Of a DNA stretch of 31,815 nucleotides, positions 1 to 10,630 are shown one piece after another. Within the stretch, counting starts at the first letter, position 1. Each line of letters begins with the position of its first letter. Made by a program: the position numbers and the translations under genes. This DNA is from a virus, in the IMG/VR virus record IMGVR_UViG_3300042863_001004, positions 1 through 31,815 of that record; one strand, written 5' to 3'. A model generated the notes under the pieces. The model was not told where the DNA came from. It did no database searches and saw only the letters and a program-made list of their open reading frames with translations.

Positions 1-1
1 T

Positions 2-1372
2 CACATTGTTACTAAAACATTTAAACTTTTATTAGAAAATACAAAGGCTACTAAATTAGAATTAGTTTCAAGATTAGTTGGTGATAGAAATTTGCCAGCA
101 TATAGATCTACTTCAGCAGGATCTGCAATTGCAGATAGTGGTTTTGGTGTAAGATTAAATGATAGCGGAATTGCAGATACTGATAATAAAATTAGTTCAG
201 ATAATTATTATACATCTGAGGGTAAATATGATTTAGTACCAATTCAATATCAAAACATCGATGCAACATCAATAACATCATATGCATTATTAGCTGAAGC
301 ACCATATCAATCTGCACAAAGACGTGGACAATTTGTTTACTCTAGATTTATGGATATTGCTAATCAAAATCCATTATACGTGACGGAATCTTTATTGTCT
401 GGTGCACTTCCAAATTTAACAAATTATGAGTATCCTCTTAGTTATGCAACATTTCAAGGAACTGCTGCTGGAATTCAATTAATTGATCCAAATGGAAGTG
501 GTAATTCTGTTGATTTTATATGGACTGGAACATTCGGTAAAGGTGATACGGGTGTCACTGGAAATATATCTGGAGATTTTACTAAAGATAAAATAGATGT
601 ATGTAGTGTATCTACTATAGGTGCTGCAAATTATAATAATGGTTTATACATCCATAAGGATCATCCAGATTTACAAAACTTATATACAGATTTACAAAGT
701 ATTGCAACAAACGATGCTGCAGTTACTGATACTGAACAACGAAGTAACGTTCAGGCTATAGTAAATAATGCTATTTATACAATGCCTATTACTGCAACCT
801 ATGCAACTGGAACTTCATTTATATATAGCGGTATAAATAATTTAATCGGAAACTCATTTGCAGTTTCAGCGATTGATTCAATTCAGTCTACTAAACAATT
901 AGCATTCCAAAAAACATCTGGTTTAATTGCAGCTGGTGATAGAACATTTAAAATGTCTTTCGATGCAAATGATCAATATCTTTTAGGTGGTCGTTCTTGT
1001 GGAGCTTTCTTATTTTTATCGCCAATTAATTTAAACACATTAAGAGTAGAAGGTGATGCTAAACAAAGTAGAAAAGAAATTAAATCTGCAGTTGGTACAC
1101 TAGACACTTCTAAATCGCTTTCGGTTGACATCATGTTCCAATATAGAATGACTGATTATTTTGGTAATGATTCATCTAGTGATATTGGTAGAGTTGGAGG
1201 TCAAGCTAAATTAACATTCCCTAATTTAACATATACTAAGAAAATTGGATTAGACATATTTGATAAATACGATCAACAATTTTCGTTTGATATTGAAGTA
1301 TTTGCTAAGTACAGTCCAGCTGGTAAAAATCTAAATTCAATTAGAGCCGCTAAGTTGACTAGATTTGCCTAA
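2..1372 (+). CDS. Phage structural protein, C-terminal part (5' truncated by window edge)
   Basis: The reading frame is open from the first bases of the window, so the gene begins upstream; the TTG at 92 is not a convincing start. About 456 residues are visible. The sequence is rich in Ser, Asn, Gly and Thr with no transmembrane segment and no enzymatic motif. Its last ~90 residues alternate polar and hydrophobic residues as in a beta-rich domain (around SVDIMFQYRM and FSFDIEVFAKYSP). It lies directly upstream of giant tail/adhesin genes, so a virion role (sheath, tail or baseplate component) is likely. I do not recognise the family: a T4 gp18-type sheath was considered but no diagnostic motif was seen. 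The gap to the next gene is 66 bp and holds a promoter-like motif and a small hairpin. Confidence 0.6.
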   Translation, partial: HIVTKTFKLLLENTKATKLELVSRLVGDRNLPAYRSTSAGSAIADSGFGVRLNDSGIADTDNKISSDNYYTSEGKYDLVPIQYQNIDATSITSYALLAEAPYQSAQRRGQFVYSRFMDIANQNPLYVTESLLSGALPNLTNYEYPLSYATFQGTAAGIQLIDPNGSGNSVDFIWTGTFGKGDTGVTGNISGDFTKDKIDVCSVSTIGAANYNNGLYIHKDHPDLQNLYTDLQSIATNDAAVTDTEQRSNVQAIVNNAIYTMPITATYATGTSFIYSGINNLIGNSFAVSAIDSIQSTKQLAFQKTSGLIAAGDRTFKMSFDANDQYLLGGRSCGAFLFLSPINLNTLRVEGDAKQSRKEIKSAVGTLDTSKSLSVDIMFQYRMTDYFGNDSSSDIGRVGGQAKLTFPNLTYTKKIGLDIFDKYDQQFSFDIEVFAKYSPAGKNLNSIRAAKLTRFA

Positions 1373-1387
1373 TGCTAACTAATAAAT

Positions 1388-1400
1388 CTTAGATATATAA
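1388..1400 (+). promoter_or_regulatory. Promoter-like motif CTTAGATATATAA (copy 1 of 5)
   Basis: This intergenic AT-rich motif contains the decamer AGATATATAA (1391-1400), which recurs at four other gene boundaries in the window. It ends 38 bp before the ATG of the 2500-residue protein, nearly the same spacing as copies 3 and 4. It resembles the single -10-like box of T4 late promoters (TATAAATA) but is not identical. Function is inferred from recurrence and position. Confidence 0.45.
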
Positions 1401-1419
1401 CAGAGACAGGAACTCTGTT
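1399..1419 (+). other. Small intergenic hairpin
   Basis: AACAGAG (1399-1405) is a perfect complement of CTCTGTT (1413-1419), giving a 7-bp stem with a 7-nt loop, followed by a short T/A stretch. It could be a weak terminator for the upstream gene, an RNA processing site or a 5' stabilising hairpin in the leader of the next gene. It starts at the end of the promoter-like motif, so a leader hairpin is the better fit. Confidence 0.4.
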
Positions 1420-1438
1420 TAATAAAAGATTTATATAA

Positions 1439-4400
1439 ATGGCATCAATTTCAATTAAGACAATTCCATACGCAACTAGTGTTTTAGCATGTACTAATGG
1501 ACCTGCTGCGAGTGGCACCCTAACATTATATTATAATGACACTACATTTCCAACATTTGGAATAAATGTTATTTTATATACAGATATTGCCATGTTATTG
1601 GTATTTAATGGTGGTGATACTTGGTATTATAAAGCGATTGGTACAGAGACTATTCAAGTTGATAGCAATGGTAAAATAACTGATATGGCTGTATGTGCAG
1701 CGCCAACTCCAGTAGTTACTGCAACACCAATAGTTACTGCAACACCAATAGTTACTGCAACACCACTTCCACCAACAGCTACTGAAATTCCACCAACGGC
1801 TACACCAGTTCCTACTGTTGTACCGACGGCTACACCAATTCCACCAACGCCAAGTCCTACACCTGATAGTGTACCGATTGCGATAAGTGCTGCATATGGT
1901 GTTTCTTGGAATGGAACATTGACTATTACATTGACAGGTCTAGATGATCAGACTACTAATTTATTTTATACTATTGTTGACCAACCTACTAAAGGTACAT
2001 TGACTAGAGTCGGTGTTGCTGGTTCGGCAGTATATTCATATGTGCATACAGCATCTACAATTGGATCTGATTCATTCACATTTACAGTAAAAGATGGAAA
2101 TAATCAAACTTCTCCATCTGCTACTATAACAATTAATCCTGCAAATGCAGTTCCTGTGATCGTAAATCCGGGTACAATATATGTAACGCAAAATAGTTTT
2201 TCTAATTTTAATATATCTGTTACCGATTCAGACGGAGACACTGTAACTTTATCTACTATAACTAGTCCTATAAAAGGTGCTATAACAATAAATGGTCAAA
2301 CTGGAAATACCATAAGTGTAAAATATACACCTAATTTGGGTATATTTGGTAATGATAGTTGGACTATAAGAGCTACTGATTCAAAGGGTGGACAATCTGT
2401 ACCATTTACGGTTGCGTTTAGTATTATGTCAACGCCTAGGTTTCAGATGAATATTGGATCGTTTGGAAATGATCCAGATTCAATATGTTTTGCTGCTAAA
2501 AATAATTTAGCGTATGGTTCTACTTCTCAGGCAAATAACGTATCACAATTAGTAGCTCGTATTAATGAGGTACCTGCTACACCGGGTACACCTGCAATAC
2601 CTGCAATTCCAGGTGATTCTATTTATTACGATGAAAGTCTAGTTAACAAAGTGGTTCCAGCCAGTTCTATTATAAATTTAGTACCGGTGTCTGATAGCTC
2701 TGCATCTGTAATTTTAGGAATAGATCTTTCTGGTGAAATTATCAGCATTACTCCATGTGGTATTACGTCTACATCGTCTTCTGTAAATGTTAAGTATGCT
2801 ACAAATTCCAGAGATTATTGTTCGGGTGATTATCAATACGTAACGCTATGGTATGAAGGTAGTGTGTCTAAAACTTTAAGTGACTTAGTTAATTACGACA
2901 TACCTCTTTTTAGTAGCGAATATTATTCTAATTTATATACAAGTACAGGCAGTCAACTTGGTCAAATAGATAGCGGAATTTACAGTGCTTTAAATTCGAC
3001 CAGTGTTTACTATAAACGATCTACTACAAATACATGGGGTAAATCAAGACCCTCTTCAGATGATTTTGAATGGCTATGTGGTATATTACTTCCTAACGAG
3101 ACTTTTGAATTAACTTCTATTTATAAAACTAATTTATCAGATCCTACTATAAATCAGTTTTGTGCTGGAACTGCAAGTTCAACCTCTTTATTTTATGTTA
3201 GACAAGAAGGTATGCGACCGTTTAGTGGTTTATTGGAGCTAGCCAAATCAAATACACCTATTTATAAATCTAGTATTGGCGCTACGGTAGAAGATCCTGA
3301 TGATTTATTTGAATCTAATATATTTGAAGATAACACCGGATATTTAATTTGGGAAAATCTAGGTGATGGAGTTAATTTTAAATGGTACGGTTATAATAAT
3401 AATAAATTATTGGTATCAGGTGGTGCTATATCTACATATGGTGAGTGTGAAGATTACATCAAACCTGAAATAGTTACAAATGAGTTCATCACTAATGGAA
3501 ATATAGAAAATGTATTTTACGGATTTTATTCATGTACTCCTGAAATTGAAGGACCTCAAGCTGGTAATAATGTTGAGACTTTATTTTGGCCTATATACAT
3601 CATAGATGGATTGCATACTAATTATCCTGGAGATTCAGGTAGTTATATAAAAGATTTTGTAGATACTTTATCGTTTGGAAACGTCATATCTTCCAGCAGC
3701 TTCGATAGCTGTTTAGAATACAGCTTTAAAATTATTGCTGAAGACATTGATGAAGCTAAATCTTTATTGTTGGCTGCAATTGCAGAAGAAACACAAGCGC
3801 TGTATGTCGCAAATTTAATACCTTCACCAGTTCCACAAAAGCGCCCAGTTGTTTCAAGTGGAACGCAAATTGGTTTAGGAAGTGAAGCTATTATACAAGT
3901 ATACGGAGATACAAAACCATGTATTTCTAATGTTACTGGTTTAGTATTAGAAACTTATACGTTTCCATTAATAGCTGATTATGAAACTATTAAAGCGGGT
4001 CCTAATTTTAGGACTCAAACTAATTATCAATTAGATAATGTTACAAAACCATTATTGAGAACTAATCCAAAATTATCGGGTAATATTAAAATTGTTACAA
4101 GTTCAAATGGTTCTGTTTATTTAGAAAGTATTAATGCTTCTAAAGAATTGGCCGCTATAAAATATAAAAAGAATGTAGTTAATCCTAATGGTAACTATGC
4201 AAATGATGTTGCGAATTTCTTTAAAAATACTGGAACACCTTCTGATTTGATTTATTTAACAAAAAGATCTGAATCTGATTTAACAGTATTAGGTTCTTAT
4301 GATAAACAAATAGAAGAGGAATACCAATATGGTACAACATATAATTATTCTAAAAACTATGATGAAAATTATAGAATTTTTGCACCTATATGGGCTGACA

Positions 4401-7400
4401 ATAATATGCCAGATAATTTTGTAATTTTTAAAGTTAAAAATCCAACAGGTATCGATGCTGCGACAGTTAGTACTGATAACGTTTCAAGAATTCAAGAGAT
4501 ATTAAAAAATGCTGAAATAGTTAAAACATTTGATCTATCTAAAAAATCAGATTTAGGTAAGTACATTAGAAATCATGTACAACAAGAAACTTTTCCAAAG
4601 GCACCAATTACTGTTTCGTTTGGTAAAAATGACATGACTAGTTTTAATGGTATTGATATTAAGTCTGGTGAATTAACTAGTAAAGGTGAATACATTTACA
4701 AAGATTATGTTGAAGCTGACAAACCTCTTATTGAAGCCAATGATTTTATCACAGATGGTTTTAGAAGAAATGGTATGTTATGTGCTAACTTGTTAAACTT
4801 AGAGTTTTTGTTTGACGATGAAAGTTCAAGTGACTATAGCGTTAACAGATACTTTGGATTATATGTTGATGCAATTGATTCTGGAATAGGTGAAATAAAT
4901 TCTATAGATAATAATATTATTAAGTTTAGTAATGTTACTTCTTATGTTGATGCTAATAATCCTATTACTGCAATTCCATCACATAAACAAATGTCTACTT
5001 CGCCTACATTAGGTTACGTGTCAATAAACGATATTTACTATAAGATTTCTAATTCAGGACTTTATGATCCTAAACAATTAGAAGTTAAAATAGATGATAC
5101 TACTGGAAATATACCGAGCACGATTGGAATATCTAACACTGGAAGATCGGTTGATTTAATCAAGACCGATGAAAGAGGTTATGACTTTGTTAAAATGTCA
5201 ATCATAGATGTCCCAGATAGTAGCGATGCAATTGCTGTTGTAAGTTCAAGAGAAGAATCTTACAAGTTTACATTTGTAAAACATACACCAGGTGAAAATA
5301 TTAGCATTAATATTGAAGATTCTACTGGACCATATCAATTTACGTTTACTACTGGTTCTACTTTCAATTTAACAATACTTAATATGTTAAACGCTTGGAA
5401 CAATTTTACTTTTTTAAATAATCCAACTAATCCGATATTAGAATTAAATATTGATGCAGTTAAAAAATCATTTGTTATTACTGAGATAAAAACAAATTTA
5501 GGTGATCTTAACATGTATGTTTCTGGAGCAATTAGTTCTATCATAAGAGTTGATCAAATTCAAACAAACATAAATATTCAAAACAGAACATATTCTGCTA
5601 ATTATACTTTACCGAAAGGAACATATAGTGGAAAATTCTTTTCTAGTCAAGGTAAATTAGGTGATATTGCTTCTGCTTTAGCAAGTGCTATACATGCTGA
5701 TGATAGTGCATTAGATGCATTTAATATTGGATCTGATATTTGGATTAAGTCTAGAATTCCAGGTTATAAATTATTGCAATATACAGTTTTGGTTAATAAA
5801 TCAAATGTTATTGATTTTGTAAAAGTTAACAATAGAGATACTGATAATATTCTAAAATTAAGAGATGGAGCTAATACAGTATTGTTTAAGTGGGATGCAT
5901 ATTATTTAACTGGTGGTAATTCTACTGGCAAATCCATCTTTATTAACAATACGACTATTAGCGAAATTTCTATAGGAGATTATCTAGAAACTAGACATGC
6001 CAATGAATTTAATAGAGTGTTGGATATTGTTGAAGATATAACTGTTCCTAATTCTACTAGATCTAAATTAATAATGCAATTAAAGTCAGATACACCTGAC
6101 GGTGAAGCTAGAGTATTTAATGAAAACATAGTTAAAATTGGACTATTCTCAGCGTATGACATATATGACATGAATTTTGATTTTTACGATACTTCTAATT
6201 CTGATCTAAAAGAACTAGATTATGAAACTAGAACTAACTTAAATTACGAACCATATGAAAATGCTATAGCAAAAATTGATCCTATTACTGGTGAATTTAA
6301 TACTAAGTTAGATGCTAATGATATATTTGATGATAGTTTTGCATTAGATCCTATAAACTATTTCTCAAATCTTTCTGAAATATTATCGGAAGAAACTGTA
6401 GTAGAAATAGCTGGTCAGAATATTACAAGTGAGTTTGATAGATTAAAAGAAAACGAACTTAAAGAATTTGCTATAAACTCAAGAGTGGTTCCTAATATTA
6501 ATAAGTGGGTTTTAAAAGATTCATTGACGGTAAGAGATCAACCTTATTATTTAAATACTAATGAGGCTTTTGGTAGAACTAATTTCTCACCAGATTTAGG
6601 TGCTACTAAACGTAATAGAAATGATATGACTCATGAATGGTTTTATATGGATAAAAAACCAAAGTATTTAAGATATGACGAATTAAATGATACGTTTTCA
6701 TATGTTAATTTTATTGAAGACTTTGAATTAACTGCTGATTTATTTAAGAGCACTAAGAACAATTATTTTGATAAGTTCATGATAACCGAAGGTTTTGAAA
6801 AGAACCTGGATGCAAATGATATAACGAGTATTTATAATAAGTTTGGTGAATTCACTAGAAGCTATTTAAATCCAGATGATGTAAACAATACTTTCTTTAA
6901 AACAAATCTAAAGAAAAAATATACATTAATCGACGGCGGTGATACTAGTGCTTTTGCTAGTACTATATTTAAGGGATTAAAAGTTGTTCTTAAAAATAGA
7001 AAAGAATTTACAGAAAAAGTTGCATTAGACTTTGTACCTACAAGTGAATTTAATGGATACAAATTTAGTATTTTATTGAAGACTAATACTGATGTGAAAA
7101 CTAATAGTGTTGATTTTGAAGTAATTCAAAATAAGAAATTTAAATTTGTAATATTCTTTATTAACTTAAACATAAGTGATTATTGGATTAAGGGAAATAT
7201 GAATAGAAAACTACTTTATGAATTAAACCATAAAATAGTATACGATCATACAATAGAAGACTATAATTATGCTAACACTTCTTTTAGTGGTGCATTAAGT
7301 TGGAATACTGCGGATTTTACTGGAAGTACACCATTTGTTGTTGAAGGTATTAATCATTTTGATGGATCTGTTCCTAATTTTGAGAATGATATTTTAATAG

Positions 7401-8941
7401 GTGAAAATGGATTATTTGGAGAAGTATTAATGGACATTTATCCGGAAACTCCTGGTAATACAATGTATAAATTTTCAATTTATTCAATTCAAGATACTAA
7501 CACTATGTTTGTTGTTTCAAAGCCAGTTAATGTTAATGATCCAAATGATATATTAGATGTTACATATTTGCCTAATTATACTCAAAGAAAAATTAAGTAT
7601 TATTACACAAATGGAGGTGGTCATATTCACAAGACTCTTTTAGAGAAAATATCTATAAACAAGGTTGCTGATATGATTAATTTAAATGATGATAGTGTTA
7701 CATATACTACAGTTGAAGAAGATGGAACTGTAAATAATAATAGATTTACTGTCAACTTCGATGATGGTAATGAAATAATTAAATACGCAACTATTTCTAT
7801 TGAGGAAGATAACGATAAACCTAAAAGTTATAAATTATTTAAAGGTATTATTGGTTATAATCTTGTTAGATCTGATGAGGCGTCATACTATCCATTCTTA
7901 GTTAGACATAATGGTGCATACACTGTTGATTTTACACCAGTGATAACATTTACCGATATGTACACTCATTTTAAATCTAATAGAATTCAGGCGAGTGCAG
8001 ATCAAAGAGAAACTGGATTAGAGCCTATATTATATAGGCATTCGTTAACTGATGGATATGAATTAACTACGGCTAAATCATATTATGAAAGATATAATAG
8101 ATGCGGTACTGCATTTAATGTAGGATTTATACAAGATGATGGTACGCATGATAAATATTTCGGTGTTATTAAAAACCATTTTTATCACAAGGTTAATGAA
8201 ATAAATCCAACTGGTATTACAAAGCTTTCGGAGTCATCTGATAAACTTCCGTTGTACCCATTAATTGATGAAGTTGCTATTTCTAAAAAAGATGTAAACG
8301 TATTTAGATCTTCATGGGATGCTGGTTATTATACAAGAGCTTTTTCTGGTGGAAAATCAGAAGACATTCCTGGAACATTAGATAACACTGAAGAAAGATC
8401 TTATCTTGCATCTACAGTAATGAAGGTTAAAGATAATTACGATCTTATTTCGTTTAAATATCAGTCTATAAATAGCAAAGAAAAGTTAGATGAAATATTA
8501 AGTAACTCTATAAATGAGGCAGAAGTGTTAATGTTCGAAGATGAGAATGAAATTGTTGCTGATTTTTATATTACTGATATTACTACTAGATTATTAAAAG
8601 AAGACGGAGTATTAACTGGAATTCAAAACTATGTAAGTGTTCAAAATTCAGCAGGTGATAAAACAACATTGTCTGATGATGCTGATTTTTATATAAGTAA
8701 AAATATCATCGAACAGTTTGTTGTTGATTCTGTAAAACTGTACACTAAAAGATTCAAAGGGGCTGCATCAAGTATAGTTAGTTCTAATGATATTAATTTA
8801 ATTGGTGATGGAGGATTTTCCCCTGATAATAATTTCACTTATAAACCTCATAAGCAAACGCCTATGAATTTTAGGTTGATATATAATAAAAGATTAGGAT
8901 ATTCTTACGACATTAAACCTATGATAAAAATAAAGTCATAA
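1439..8941 (+). CDS. Giant 2500-aa virion/adhesion protein with Pro/Thr stalk and cadherin/Ig-like repeats
   Basis: Residues 1-87 form a small N-terminal domain. Residues ~88-143 are a Pro/Thr stalk built of VTATP and PTATP units. Residues ~145-330 hold two tandem beta-sandwich repeats of the cadherin/VCBS kind seen in large adhesins, each ending with a SFTFTVKD- or SWTIRATD-like strand. The remaining ~2170 residues are polar, beta-rich and unrecognised, with a notable RTNPKLSGNIKI segment near residue 872. No signal peptide or membrane segment is seen. The length, and its place between a structural protein and fibre genes, suggest a tail, baseplate or fibre component with surface-exposed receptor-binding modules near its start. 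The ATG at 1439 follows an A-rich leader without Shine-Dalgarno. Its stop lies one base before the next start, so the two genes are probably co-expressed. The exact role is unknown. Confidence 0.7.
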   Translation: MASISIKTIPYATSVLACTNGPAASGTLTLYYNDTTFPTFGINVILYTDIAMLLVFNGGDTWYYKAIGTETIQVDSNGKITDMAVCAAPTPVVTATPIVTATPIVTATPLPPTATEIPPTATPVPTVVPTATPIPPTPSPTPDSVPIAISAAYGVSWNGTLTITLTGLDDQTTNLFYTIVDQPTKGTLTRVGVAGSAVYSYVHTASTIGSDSFTFTVKDGNNQTSPSATITINPANAVPVIVNPGTIYVTQNSFSNFNISVTDSDGDTVTLSTITSPIKGAITINGQTGNTISVKYTPNLGIFGNDSWTIRATDSKGGQSVPFTVAFSIMSTPRFQMNIGSFGNDPDSICFAAKNNLAYGSTSQANNVSQLVARINEVPATPGTPAIPAIPGDSIYYDESLVNKVVPASSIINLVPVSDSSASVILGIDLSGEIISITPCGITSTSSSVNVKYATNSRDYCSGDYQYVTLWYEGSVSKTLSDLVNYDIPLFSSEYYSNLYTSTGSQLGQIDSGIYSALNSTSVYYKRSTTNTWGKSRPSSDDFEWLCGILLPNETFELTSIYKTNLSDPTINQFCAGTASSTSLFYVRQEGMRPFSGLLELAKSNTPIYKSSIGATVEDPDDLFESNIFEDNTGYLIWENLGDGVNFKWYGYNNNKLLVSGGAISTYGECEDYIKPEIVTNEFITNGNIENVFYGFYSCTPEIEGPQAGNNVETLFWPIYIIDGLHTNYPGDSGSYIKDFVDTLSFGNVISSSSFDSCLEYSFKIIAEDIDEAKSLLLAAIAEETQALYVANLIPSPVPQKRPVVSSGTQIGLGSEAIIQVYGDTKPCISNVTGLVLETYTFPLIADYETIKAGPNFRTQTNYQLDNVTKPLLRTNPKLSGNIKIVTSSNGSVYLESINASKELAAIKYKKNVVNPNGNYANDVANFFKNTGTPSDLIYLTKRSESDLTVLGSYDKQIEEEYQYGTTYNYSKNYDENYRIFAPIWADNNMPDNFVIFKVKNPTGIDAATVSTDNVSRIQEILKNAEIVKTFDLSKKSDLGKYIRNHVQQETFPKAPITVSFGKNDMTSFNGIDIKSGELTSKGEYIYKDYVEADKPLIEANDFITDGFRRNGMLCANLLNLEFLFDDESSSDYSVNRYFGLYVDAIDSGIGEINSIDNNIIKFSNVTSYVDANNPITAIPSHKQMSTSPTLGYVSINDIYYKISNSGLYDPKQLEVKIDDTTGNIPSTIGISNTGRSVDLIKTDERGYDFVKMSIIDVPDSSDAIAVVSSREESYKFTFVKHTPGENISINIEDSTGPYQFTFTTGSTFNLTILNMLNAWNNFTFLNNPTNPILELNIDAVKKSFVITEIKTNLGDLNMYVSGAISSIIRVDQIQTNINIQNRTYSANYTLPKGTYSGKFFSSQGKLGDIASALASAIHADDSALDAFNIGSDIWIKSRIPGYKLLQYTVLVNKSNVIDFVKVNNRDTDNILKLRDGANTVLFKWDAYYLTGGNSTGKSIFINNTTISEISIGDYLETRHANEFNRVLDIVEDITVPNSTRSKLIMQLKSDTPDGEARVFNENIVKIGLFSAYDIYDMNFDFYDTSNSDLKELDYETRTNLNYEPYENAIAKIDPITGEFNTKLDANDIFDDSFALDPINYFSNLSEILSEETVVEIAGQNITSEFDRLKENELKEFAINSRVVPNINKWVLKDSLTVRDQPYYLNTNEAFGRTNFSPDLGATKRNRNDMTHEWFYMDKKPKYLRYDELNDTFSYVNFIEDFELTADLFKSTKNNYFDKFMITEGFEKNLDANDITSIYNKFGEFTRSYLNPDDVNNTFFKTNLKKKYTLIDGGDTSAFASTIFKGLKVVLKNRKEFTEKVALDFVPTSEFNGYKFSILLKTNTDVKTNSVDFEVIQNKKFKFVIFFINLNISDYWIKGNMNRKLLYELNHKIVYDHTIEDYNYANTSFSGALSWNTADFTGSTPFVVEGINHFDGSVPNFENDILIGENGLFGEVLMDIYPETPGNTMYKFSIYSIQDTNTMFVVSKPVNVNDPNDILDVTYLPNYTQRKIKYYYTNGGGHIHKTLLEKISINKVADMINLNDDSVTYTTVEEDGTVNNNRFTVNFDDGNEIIKYATISIEEDNDKPKSYKLFKGIIGYNLVRSDEASYYPFLVRHNGAYTVDFTPVITFTDMYTHFKSNRIQASADQRETGLEPILYRHSLTDGYELTTAKSYYERYNRCGTAFNVGFIQDDGTHDKYFGVIKNHFYHKVNEINPTGITKLSESSDKLPLYPLIDEVAISKKDVNVFRSSWDAGYYTRAFSGGKSEDIPGTLDNTEERSYLASTVMKVKDNYDLISFKYQSINSKEKLDEILSNSINEAEVLMFEDENEIVADFYITDITTRLLKEDGVLTGIQNYVSVQNSAGDKTTLSDDADFYISKNIIEQFVVDSVKLYTKRFKGAASSIVSSNDINLIGDGGFSPDNNFTYKPHKQTPMNFRLIYNKRLGYSYDIKPMIKIKS
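1713..1765 (+). repeat. Three 18-bp tandem repeats coding VTATPI units
   Basis: The unit TAGTTACTGCAACACCA plus one spacer base occurs three times in a row with no base changes in the 17-base core. It encodes consecutive VVTATP/IVTATP hexapeptides at the start of the Pro/Thr stalk. Identity at the DNA level suggests recent slippage expansion rather than selection on the protein alone. Confidence 0.85.
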
Positions 8942-8942
8942 A

Positions 8943-10586
8943 ATGGCAATTAACATTCAAGAGATATTACACCCAAGCGATTCGGACTCTATAAAGTTTG
9001 AGAAAATCAATTATAACTTTGATCAAATTTTAGCGAATGGTGGTGGGCCAATTGGACCAAAAGGTCAAAAAGGTGATCAAGGTCTACAAGGAACTACTGG
9101 TCAAAAAGGTCAAAAAGGTGAAACAGGACCTATTGGTTTAAAAGGTGTTTCCGGAGCTACTGATAGTCCATGGTACAAAGTTAATGTCGATACAAATAAT
9201 GATGGTCAAAATGAAGTTAGTATTTTAAAACCTAAAATTGGATCAGATTCAAATATGCCTATTATTTGGTTAGGTGATGATGATTTTGTTGAAGATGTAA
9301 CTGATGGTGATATTTCTACTAATGCTAGATTATCAATTGCCAAAGATACTACCTTTGAAAATTATATTAAATTATATCATGCTATCGATAAAGCGCTTGT
9401 AATGACAAGTAATGCTGATGGTATATTTTCTAAATTTAATTGGCAAAATGCATTTGGTAGTTCAAATATAGAGTTTGGAGCTACTACAGATAAAATTACA
9501 TTCCTAGCAAATAATTATGCATTTTCAGCCAGTGGTGTTGGAATGAATTTAAAGTCAATTGGTAATACAAATATCAAACTCAGTAGCACTGGTTTTGGAA
9601 TTTTAGATGTAGACATGAATGCTGAATTTAAGGGTTATTTAAGATTGCCTGCTGGTACTACAGGTCAAAGACCTTCTGTACCTCAATTAGGCATGATTAG
9701 ATTTAATACCGATTTAGATATTGTTGAAGCTTATTATAATAATGGTGGAACTCCTGAATGGAGAGAATTATGTACTGATTGTGGAACACCTGTTGGTGAC
9801 AGCATCGGTATTTCGGGTGGAGATATAAATGCTAATGCTGATGGATCTCCAGCAACTGATACAATTGAAATTACAGGTGGAGATATAAATGCTAATGCTG
9901 ATGGATCACCATATTCTGCAGTAAGCGCAACATTAAGTGCAGTTGGATCTACTTCACTTACAGCAACTTATAATATTCCAACAACGCTGTATTTAAATTA
10001 TACAATTGCACCTACATCATCTGATCCAGGATCTTCTAACGTATTTGTTAATACTCCTGGATTAACTATCACTCCTGAACCTTCTAGTAATAGAATAAAA
10101 GTTGTGACAAGCGTTGATGTTGTTGGTAAAACTTGGAACGTAACAGTTAAACATCCGTTAGATTCGAATGTTATGGTAGTTTGGAATATATCATTAGTAA
10201 GTGCTGCAACGCCAACTGCAACACCAGTTGTGCCAACTGCTACACCAGTTCCAGCTCCGACTGCAACCCCTATCCCAGCTGCAACTGCAACAATAACTAA
10301 TGTGGTACATGTTGTTGATGATACTGCTAGCGTTGTTTTCAACTTAAGTGATACTGTTAATTGCTCGGCAGTTACAGTTCAATATGGTTCTAATCCAACT
10401 GGACCGTGGACAGGTGCTACATCGGGATGTTCATCACCTCGTTCAGTAAATATTTTTGGTGCATGTGGTAATACATATTACTTTAGAGTTGTTGAAACTA
10501 GAAGTGGTTTAACTGATGTTATATCTAATGTATATCAATTCACATATCCAGATTGCGGTGGAGGTGGAGGTGGATCACCTTCATAA
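8943..10586 (+). CDS. Collagen-like tail fibre protein
   Basis: The N-terminus (EILHPSDSDSIKFEKINYNF) looks like a virion-anchoring segment. Residues ~35-70 are a Gly-X-Y collagen-like tract (GPIGPKGQKGDQG and similar). Residues ~70-270 form a beta-rich region ending in a phage-fibre type strand (IRFNTDLDIVEAYYNNGG). Next come a duplicated 20-residue unit, an Ig-like region, a PTATP stalk (residues ~422-450), a fibronectin-III-like domain with paired cysteines (residues ~452-535) and a Gly-rich tail (CGGGGGG). This build is typical of trimeric phage fibres that bind host surface polymers. It is flanked by two other genes with the same stalk type, which suggests a set of alternative or co-assembled adhesins. 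The start is one base after the preceding stop. Confidence 0.8.
   Translation: MAINIQEILHPSDSDSIKFEKINYNFDQILANGGGPIGPKGQKGDQGLQGTTGQKGQKGETGPIGLKGVSGATDSPWYKVNVDTNNDGQNEVSILKPKIGSDSNMPIIWLGDDDFVEDVTDGDISTNARLSIAKDTTFENYIKLYHAIDKALVMTSNADGIFSKFNWQNAFGSSNIEFGATTDKITFLANNYAFSASGVGMNLKSIGNTNIKLSSTGFGILDVDMNAEFKGYLRLPAGTTGQRPSVPQLGMIRFNTDLDIVEAYYNNGGTPEWRELCTDCGTPVGDSIGISGGDINANADGSPATDTIEITGGDINANADGSPYSAVSATLSAVGSTSLTATYNIPTTLYLNYTIAPTSSDPGSSNVFVNTPGLTITPEPSSNRIKVVTSVDVVGKTWNVTVKHPLDSNVMVVWNISLVSAATPTATPVVPTATPVPAPTATPIPAATATITNVVHVVDDTASVVFNLSDTVNCSAVTVQYGSNPTGPWTGATSGCSSPRSVNIFGACGNTYYFRVVETRSGLTDVISNVYQFTYPDCGGGGGGSPS
9816..9910 (+). repeat. 60-bp period duplication in the fibre gene
   Basis: The 35-bp segments 9816-9850 and 9876-9910 are identical except for one base near the end (TCTCC versus TCACC), giving a 60-bp period. 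They encode two copies of GGDINANADGSP, each preceded by a similar I-x-I-[ST]-G strand. The 20-residue unit may be a short beta-repeat or linker that can expand or contract. Confidence 0.85.
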
Positions 10587-10630
10587 TATTAAACTAAAAT
10601 AAAATTAAAATAAATATAAAAACATAAATA

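Noticed and set aside
1713-1765. CRISPR array
   Set aside because: The repeats are 18-bp coding tandems in frame with no unique spacers of similar length.
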